Source: a virus
Strand: one strand, 5' to 3'
Length of the DNA stretch: 29,813 bases
Virus record (IMG/VR): IMGVR_UViG_3300031877_000265
Location: 1-29,813 of that record
The position numbers and the translations under genes were made by a program. Below, piece after piece: positions 24,238 through 29,813 of the stretch (positions are counted from its first letter, which is position 1; every line of letters begins with the position of its first letter). Below the pieces are notes generated by a model that worked only from the letters and a program-made list of their open reading frames with translations, did no database searches and was not told the origin of the DNA.

Positions 24238-25244
24238 GGCGCTGGCCACCGGCCCTTGGGCCACCGGTAATTGCGAGCCTGGCGGTAGCGCTGGCCCTTG
24301 CCCTCGTGGGCAACGCCGTCTCAGCCCTGCCTTACTCCAATTACTACGACTTCGAGAGTGGGTGGCAGGGGTGGTCTGGCTCTGGCACCACCGGCAGGAC
24401 CGCTGAATCAGGCTGCGCCTCCGGCTACTGTTTGTACGCTGCCGGCAACGGCTCGTACTTGCAGAGCCCCAATCAGACCAAAGGAAGACACTACAACGCG
24501 AAGGCCACCATATATCTGGGGAGTGCAGGAAGCGATACGCGCTATGTGCGCTTCTACACCACGGATGGTGTGCAGCGCTGTAGCTTCTCCACCACCACCA
24601 ACGGTTCCCAGGCGTTCACCTGCGAAGACCCGACCCTTCGCCTGGCCACTGCGTGGTACTTCCGGCTCTATGTCACCACAGGCATCATAGTACGGCTGGA
24701 TAATGTCACCCTGGAGGATGTAGGCCCGATACCTACTCCTACCGCGCAGACGACGCCGCAGTCCACCCCGATGTCGCTGCGGGTGCGCTATGATTCCGTT
24801 GAGGCGTTGCCGATCATGCAAGGGCTGACCCGCTTCGATACCCTCCCGGCGGGGCAACTGGTGGAGGCGACGTTACACTTCAAAGTCACCGGCGTGGTGA
24901 GCCCGCCGATTAAGCTGGGGGTGTTCGGGGCCAGGCCGATGTGGGTAGGACCATATGTGGATTGGCAGAGTTTCTACCACCACGTCCCTACGCCGGAGTC
25001 TTGGACGCTGTGGGAAACGCCAGGTGCCCGGGGTCCCACTTACGACGTAATCGAGCCAGCGACTTACACCGTCACGGTGTCAGCGACAGGGTGGTACACA
25101 GCGAGTGTCCAAGGATTGGCCTCGGGGTGGCAGGACTACAACACTGGCCTCGTCCTCCGGGTGGTCGACCCGGCGGGGACGCAGGAGGCCACCATCTCAC
25201 TTGGGGCGGACAGCCCTTACATCACCGCCGGAGTTATCCCGTGA
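24234..25244 (+). CDS. Exported two-domain protein with sandwich and DNRLRE-like domains, 336 aa
   Basis: The ATG overlaps the previous stop (ATGA), so translation is probably coupled. After a signal peptide, residues ~33-165 form the sandwich domain also seen in the 655-aa protein: GSYLQSPNQTKGRHY and RYVRFYTTDGVQRCSFS. A short linker (PTPTAQTTPQSTP) leads to a DNRLRE-like domain of the 208-aa subtype: VGPYVDWQSFYHHVP and GWYTASVQGLASGW. It thus combines parts of two neighbours, as expected from domain shuffling by recombination within the array. Confidence 0.74.
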   Translation: MRRWPPALGPPVIASLAVALALALVGNAVSALPYSNYYDFESGWQGWSGSGTTGRTAESGCASGYCLYAAGNGSYLQSPNQTKGRHYNAKATIYLGSAGSDTRYVRFYTTDGVQRCSFSTTTNGSQAFTCEDPTLRLATAWYFRLYVTTGIIVRLDNVTLEDVGPIPTPTAQTTPQSTPMSLRVRYDSVEALPIMQGLTRFDTLPAGQLVEATLHFKVTGVVSPPIKLGVFGARPMWVGPYVDWQSFYHHVPTPESWTLWETPGARGPTYDVIEPATYTVTVSATGWYTASVQGLASGWQDYNTGLVLRVVDPAGTQEATISLGADSPYITAGVIP

Positions 25245-27955
25245 TCAAACGCTGGCTAATCCTGGCAGCAGCCGTCCTGGTAGCCAGCACAGTGGCAGTG
25301 CTGGCCTATTCGACCACTTACTATTTCACGTCCGGGTGGGATGGCTGGACGATCTTGTCAGGATCGCCGGAGTGGGTCACCTCTGGCTGTTACAGCGGCG
25401 GCTGCATCTTCATGGGATCATCGGGGCAGGCCGTCCGCAGCCCAACCGTCTCCAAGGACAGCGGCAGCACGGCCAAAGCGACGATCTGGTTCAGCGCTGC
25501 TGTCAGCCGCAATGTCTACTTCCACACGGGCGACGGGACGCAGAGGTGCAGCTTCAGCAACTCGTCCAGCGGCTTCCAGACCTTTGAATGTACTGAGTCC
25601 AACATGGTGAGTGCGACTTCGTGGTACCTGCGCATTGTGCATGGCAGTGCCCTGGACAGCCGGTTCGACAACGTGACCCTGGAAGATATTCCTCCGACGG
25701 CAACTCCTACGCCTACGCCTACCAGCACGCCCACGGCAACGCCAACAGCCACGGCAACCCCTTACTACGTGACGCGTGTGATCACCGATGCGGCAAACAT
25801 GCTTTACAACACGCCTACACCCTCCAAGCTCAACCAAGAAGTAAGTTCGTGGGTGGGAACTTGGACTCAGGTATTCGGCTGCGGGACCTGTTACCAGGCC
25901 GACTTCCGCTACCCAGTTTACCCGGACGAGGAGGAGCGGTGGGCCGATTTCTCTTTCGAGGGGGCAGGGATCAAGGTCTACGCCAGGGTGGGGCCGATAG
26001 GAGAGACCTTCGACATCTACCTGGATGGCTCCTACCGCGATACGGTGGACCTCTTCTATCCCAGCTACTTGGGGGACAGGTTGGTCTGGGACAGTGGCGA
26101 TGTGGGCCTGGACGTTCACCTGATCAGGATCATACCAACCGCGGGCATGACCGAAGTGTGGCTGGATGCCTACGAGATAGAATATTACGACGCGACTGTG
26201 ACCCTGACAGCGACACCGACCCGTACGCATACGCCGACGGTAACGCCGACATCAACACCGACTTATACGCCGACGAGTACGCCATTCGCCGCAACGCAGG
26301 TGGCTGGAGAATCGGGAGGGGTAGTTTACGCGACCATTACGCCAACACCGACCGGGCCAACCCCGACACCGACACCGACAGCAACCCCCACAGCGACGGC
26401 CTTCCAAGCGACTCAGGTGGCTGGGGAGTCGGGCGGAGTGGTCTATGCAACGTTGACCCCGACACCAACGCCGACATCCACGCCGACGCCGACGAACACG
26501 AACACCCCCTTCGCGGCAACCCGCGTCGCTGCCGAATCAGGGGGAATGTGGTATCAGTCACCCACTCCCACTTTCACGCCGATGTTGATTCAGACGCCGA
26601 CCCCGACGCCGACCTCTACACCGTTCGCGGCGACGCAGGTGGCCGGCGAATCAGGCGGGCTGGAGTATGTGACGATCACGCCAACATGGACCCCGACCCT
26701 GACCCCCACGCCGCTATCATACACCCCAACCCCTATGACCAGGATCGCTGAGGAGTCAGGCGGTATAGCTTACGCCACGCCAACTGACACGCCGACGCCG
26801 AGCGACACAGCGACCCCCACCGTGTCACCTACTCCAACGGCGACCCCGGTTAGCGCGCCACTGAACGTGGCGTGGTGTGTCTCCAGCTCAGTGACGCAGC
26901 CGTGGACTTGTGTCTACGCCTTCGATGAGAACTCGGAAACCTCGTGGGTTGCTGCCACTGGGCTCAATGGCGAATGGCTCACGCTGGATCTAGGGAACCC
27001 TGAAGGGGCTAACGCGGTGCGGCTGGATGGCCTCTACTCGGTCCTGTCGTACTGGAAGCTCCAAGGGTCGAATGATGGTGTTTGGTACATGAATGTGGCA
27101 ACTCACTACGCCCCCGGCTTGTGGTTCTTCTACCGGAGGACATACAGGTATTGGCGGGTCTATAACGTCTCCGACCTGCCCAGTGGCACATTCCAGGTAG
27201 TGCAGATGTACCTGTACGACGGGGTGCTGGAGCCGACACCCACGCCTACGTGGACGCATACCCCCACGCCGACGGAGACACCCACACCGACGTCAACGGT
27301 GACAGAGACCCCGACAGTAACGCTAACGCCAACGATCACGCCAACTCCCACAGCAACTCCAACTCCAACCCCGACGGAGATACCGACGGAGACGCCTAAG
27401 GCTGGTCGGCTCATCATCAACAGCCTGGAGGGAACGCCGACTCAGATGCCGCTGGTTATGCTGTACCTGTACGGTGACACGCCGACGGTGACCACGACAC
27501 CCACAGCCACGCCGACCGGGCCAACCGCTACCCCGATCCAAGGAGAGGTGGATACCCACGTCGCGTACTTGGTTGAAACGCCGCAACCAGATGCGACATG
27601 GCTCACAATATCGAGACGCGCCTATGCTAGCATAGGCTCTGAGACTTTGGTCTACTTCACTGTGCCGGTGACAGCGACGAAGGCGCGCCTGAGCTTCTAT
27701 GTGGGCGCGCTCTACCGGGAACCTGTTGCGCTTAAGGTGGGGAGAATGCTGGTAGATTGGGACGAATCTGCTACCTGGAGCTATGCCAGCACAGTGTCCA
27801 CGCCGACGCCCTGGGCGACGCCAGGGCTTCTCTCCGGGACGGACTATCTGATGCCGACGCCCGCGCCAACCGTGCCTGTCTTTGAGACGGGGTGGTATAC
27901 CGTAAGCCTGGACTCGCTTTTGCCGATCACCTATGGGGTGATCATCAAGCCGTAG
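25241..27955 (+). CDS. Exported modular protein with repeat array, F5/8C and DNRLRE-like domains, 904 aa
   Basis: GTG 25241 overlaps the previous stop (GTGA) and starts a signal peptide; an open frame continues upstream to 24941 but lies inside the previous gene. The order is: sandwich domain of the shared type (~22-150); Thr-Pro linker; a sugar-binding-like sandwich (~175-318, WADFSFEGAGIKVYARVGP); a Thr-Pro array with five ESGG units (~348-520); an F5/8 type C (discoidin-like) domain (~540-661, AFDENSETSW, EWLTLDLG and KLQGSNDGVW); a linker; LIINSLEGTPT; and a DNRLRE-like domain (~768-904, DESATWSYAS, PWATPG). It is likely a cell-surface, glycan-binding adhesin. Its gene contains copy 3 of the 18-bp palindrome. 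Confidence 0.78.
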   Translation: MIKRWLILAAAVLVASTVAVLAYSTTYYFTSGWDGWTILSGSPEWVTSGCYSGGCIFMGSSGQAVRSPTVSKDSGSTAKATIWFSAAVSRNVYFHTGDGTQRCSFSNSSSGFQTFECTESNMVSATSWYLRIVHGSALDSRFDNVTLEDIPPTATPTPTPTSTPTATPTATATPYYVTRVITDAANMLYNTPTPSKLNQEVSSWVGTWTQVFGCGTCYQADFRYPVYPDEEERWADFSFEGAGIKVYARVGPIGETFDIYLDGSYRDTVDLFYPSYLGDRLVWDSGDVGLDVHLIRIIPTAGMTEVWLDAYEIEYYDATVTLTATPTRTHTPTVTPTSTPTYTPTSTPFAATQVAGESGGVVYATITPTPTGPTPTPTPTATPTATAFQATQVAGESGGVVYATLTPTPTPTSTPTPTNTNTPFAATRVAAESGGMWYQSPTPTFTPMLIQTPTPTPTSTPFAATQVAGESGGLEYVTITPTWTPTLTPTPLSYTPTPMTRIAEESGGIAYATPTDTPTPSDTATPTVSPTPTATPVSAPLNVAWCVSSSVTQPWTCVYAFDENSETSWVAATGLNGEWLTLDLGNPEGANAVRLDGLYSVLSYWKLQGSNDGVWYMNVATHYAPGLWFFYRRTYRYWRVYNVSDLPSGTFQVVQMYLYDGVLEPTPTPTWTHTPTPTETPTPTSTVTETPTVTLTPTITPTPTATPTPTPTEIPTETPKAGRLIINSLEGTPTQMPLVMLYLYGDTPTVTTTPTATPTGPTATPIQGEVDTHVAYLVETPQPDATWLTISRRAYASIGSETLVYFTVPVTATKARLSFYVGALYREPVALKVGRMLVDWDESATWSYASTVSTPTPWATPGLLSGTDYLMPTPAPTVPVFETGWYTVSLDSLLPITYGVIIKP
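26285..26775 (+). repeat. Five ESGG repeats in a Thr-Pro linker
   Basis: Units with consensus (F)AATQVAGESGGVxYAT, each followed by a Thr-Pro stretch, start near 26285, 26402, 26510, 26627 and 26732. Each spans about 35-39 codons. The 4th matches the 1st closely, and the 3rd and 5th have changed most (ATRVAAESGGMWY, MTRIAEESGGIAY). The short motif between linkers may be a small binding or crosslinking element on an extended stalk. Confidence 0.8.
27620..27637. repeat. 18-bp perfect palindrome, copy 3 (inside a gene)
   Basis: The same GCCTATGCTAGCATAGGC as at 23180-23197, here read as codons for A-Y-A-S-I-G in the last domain of the 904-aa protein. Its presence in coding sequence argues against a function limited to promoters or untranslated regions, and suits an iterated palindrome or a site bound on DNA. 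Confidence 0.7.
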
Positions 27956-27966
27956 GTGGAAGCCAG

Positions 27967-29813
27967 ATGATCAGTCGACGAGATTTGTTGATGCTGATGC
28001 CGCCTATCCTGCTGACGCTGGTCGTTCTCTTGATCTCGCCAGGGTCAATAGTCACAGCCTTGCAAGCCCCAACCCTTGTAGCGACGGCCGCCTACGATAC
28101 GGCCATAGGGCAGGGGACTGAGACCCCACAGCCTGAGCCTACCATGCTTGTGTTGAGGACTGATCCCAGCACAGACAAGACCCTCTTCCACTTTAATGTT
28201 CTCCCTGAGGGCTCTTATTACAGGGTCTACCTGAGCTTCTATGTGGAATCCATTGGGATGCCCATGATTCTGGCCGTCGGCAAAGTCAATCGGAGCGACT
28301 GGACAGAGAACGCTACGTGGGGCTATGCCAATCCTCCTGAGACAGCATGGGCCGCCCCTGGCATGGAAGCGGGCACAGACTATGATGCGACACCAGTAGC
28401 TACGGTGGAGGTAAACTCTACCGGTCGTTATACCGTAGAGGTAACCGGCATCACCGAGGCAGGGCAGGCTGCCGAGTTGATCGTCTGGTACATACCGCCT
28501 ACACCGACCCCAACACCTACAGCCACCCCGACCAGTGCAGTAACCCCCACGCCAACGCCCACGCCAACTGAGACGCCAACGCCCACACCGACACCGACGG
28601 CCACGCAAGGAGCCCTCGGGGGCACCTACTATGTAATGAGTGATCCTGAGGACATATCATGTGAGACTTATGGCTCGTACAGGACTTGCTACCGTCTGTC
28701 CACAACGCTGACGTTCGGTGGCGGTTACGATCAGTTCTCATCCCTACGCTTCATCCTGTCTGGCATCCCGCAAGGCGCTAATATCGTCTCAGCCACCCTG
28801 AGGATAAGCAACACCAATGCTGGTGCCGACAGTATTGACGGGTACATCATAGGCATACGCTCCAGCGACACGATCACGGCTCCCATCCGCAATGTTGGGG
28901 TGGCGTATGAGAGTGTCCTGGGCTACTTCGTAGAGCCGGTGCGTTGGTTGCAGGCCAACGCCTGTGGCTCAAGCCCATGCGATATAACAAGTCCTGAGAT
29001 CGCCCGCATCCTCAATTACTTCGTGAACCAGCCGACCTGGGCTCCGGGAACACCTATCGAGATCTCGTTGTATGATACTGGTAGCAGCACCGCCAACAAT
29101 CTGCAATACAACTCGGCTGGTGGCACCCCGACAATAGTGCCGCGCATAGTGCTAACCTACACATCTGGTGGGCCAACGCCGACCCCGATGCCGACATCCA
29201 CACCTGACAAGGAGGATGATACCCAGGGACAGCCACCAGGGATATACTCTCTGGCGACAAGTGGAACGAACGTAACTGTGACCCAATCAACGGATTACGT
29301 GTTCCCCGGTTCGACCTATAGCTGGAAGTTCCAACGAACGGCCTCCAGTTCAGACCGACTGTATCTGTACAGCGCCGACGCGAACTATTCTAATAGGACA
29401 GACTTCCACTTTTACGCACCGTCGCTACCCGCTAGCACTAACGCGGTTTGGGAGCAGTGCGGCAACACGACCTGCTACCAGTCTACGCACAGCAACACCA
29501 AGCTGATGCTGAACTCCTCCGGCTACTGGGAGCTGTGGAAGGACAACGCCACCGGCAACGACGACCTGGTTGCCACATCCACCAGCCCGATCCAGGCAGG
29601 TCAGTGGTATACAGTTACCATGCGCGTTCATCTGCTCGCCAACCGCTCTATGTACTTCACACTAGAGATAAACGGCGATGTGGTCTTGACTACCCCGATC
29701 CTCGGATACCTGGAGGCATACACCTATCACGGTCTCGGCCTGTCTCCGCTCAACACCACTTCTCTCGGCACGTGGACATACTATGTGGACCGTCTCCGTC
29801 TGTGGGATGGCGT
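27967..29813 (+). CDS. Exported modular protein, 3' end outside the window
   Basis: The frame stays open from ATG 27967 to the window end, giving at least 615 codons. A signal peptide (MISRRDLLMLMPPILLTLVV) is followed by a DNRLRE-like domain (~35-175, TENATWGYANPP, AWAAPG and TDYDATPVATVE), a Thr-Pro linker (~178-213), a second beta-rich domain (~218-398) of DNRLRE type, a short linker with a charged DKEDD stretch, and a LamG/concanavalin-like domain from ~425 onward. That domain resembles in style the one in the 1237-aa lipoprotein. It probably has the same surface-binding role as its neighbours. Confidence 0.75.
   Translation, partial: MISRRDLLMLMPPILLTLVVLLISPGSIVTALQAPTLVATAAYDTAIGQGTETPQPEPTMLVLRTDPSTDKTLFHFNVLPEGSYYRVYLSFYVESIGMPMILAVGKVNRSDWTENATWGYANPPETAWAAPGMEAGTDYDATPVATVEVNSTGRYTVEVTGITEAGQAAELIVWYIPPTPTPTPTATPTSAVTPTPTPTPTETPTPTPTPTATQGALGGTYYVMSDPEDISCETYGSYRTCYRLSTTLTFGGGYDQFSSLRFILSGIPQGANIVSATLRISNTNAGADSIDGYIIGIRSSDTITAPIRNVGVAYESVLGYFVEPVRWLQANACGSSPCDITSPEIARILNYFVNQPTWAPGTPIEISLYDTGSSTANNLQYNSAGGTPTIVPRIVLTYTSGGPTPTPMPTSTPDKEDDTQGQPPGIYSLATSGTNVTVTQSTDYVFPGSTYSWKFQRTASSSDRLYLYSADANYSNRTDFHFYAPSLPASTNAVWEQCGNTTCYQSTHSNTKLMLNSSGYWELWKDNATGNDDLVATSTSPIQAGQWYTVTMRVHLLANRSMYFTLEINGDVVLTTPILGYLEAYTYHGLGLSPLNTTSLGTWTYYVDRLRLWDG

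Noticed and set aside
24941-25240. Upstream extension of the 904-aa gene
   Set aside because: It lies inside the 336-aa gene in a different frame, while GTG 25241 starts a clear signal peptide.
25621-26751. 376-codon open frame on the + strand in another frame
   Set aside because: It reads the Thr-Pro linker DNA out of frame, giving Asp/His/Ala-rich low-complexity protein.
26200-27420. Regular ACGCC/ACACC repeats resembling a CRISPR or satellite array
   Set aside because: The units are codons for Thr and Pro in one open frame, are unequal in length, and have no constant repeat with unique spacers.
1-29813. tRNA genes, insertion sequences or an integrase
   Set aside because: No cloverleaf-like sequence, transposase or recombinase motif was recognised on reading; a tRNA-scan would be needed to exclude tRNAs fully.

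Overview
The window is a single-strand gene run: every supported gene reads on the + strand, with short gaps or overlapping stop/start codons. The left third is the tail region of a long-tailed siphovirus-type phage or prophage. The host is probably a member of the Chloroflexota. The main clue is the long Thr-Pro linkers (TPTPTATPT type) that join beta-sandwich domains in the exported proteins, a style very common in that phylum. Base composition is GC-rich, and GTG and TTG starts are frequent. The host assignment is an inference; no rRNA, tRNA or integrase is present to fix it.

Layout. (1) 1-12531, virion tail: a tape measure protein truncated by the window edge, a large distal-tail-like protein carrying a carbohydrate-binding-like insertion, a tail-tip protein, two fibre-type proteins (one with an internal 89-residue duplication) and a small tail-associated protein. 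(2) 12531-14929, a compact cassette of small proteins, mostly membrane-associated: a 66-aa protein, a holin-like protein, an N-anchored coiled-coil protein, a C-terminally membrane-anchored CHAT (caspase-like) protease with His57 and Cys93, a three-helix membrane protein and a short coiled-coil protein. The position suggests a lysis or superinfection module, but I recognise no conventional endolysin. (3) 14820-20982, a 1237-aa lipoprotein with a glycosidase-like barrel, lectin-like, lamin-tail and DNRLRE-like domains; two tiny paralogous genes (45 and 53 aa); and a 655-aa modular exported protein. (4) 21041-23126, a BMP/PnrA-type nucleoside-binding lipoprotein overlapping a type I phosphoribosyltransferase gene, then a 59-aa protein. 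(5) 23205-29813, five exported proteins: a small one, then four modular proteins sharing sandwich and DNRLRE-like domains, the last running off the window.

How it may fit together. The left part builds the tail. The middle may control envelope events late in infection. The right part would decorate or change the outside of the host cell (lysogenic conversion or glycan and nucleoside scavenging), because phage virion proteins normally lack signal peptides whereas eight proteins here have one. An 18-bp perfect palindrome occurs identically twice, with a third degenerate copy, and could be a shared regulatory or protein-binding site. The most unusual points are the phage-linked CHAT protease cassette, the BMP plus phosphoribosyltransferase pair, and the expanded family of DNRLRE-type surface proteins.
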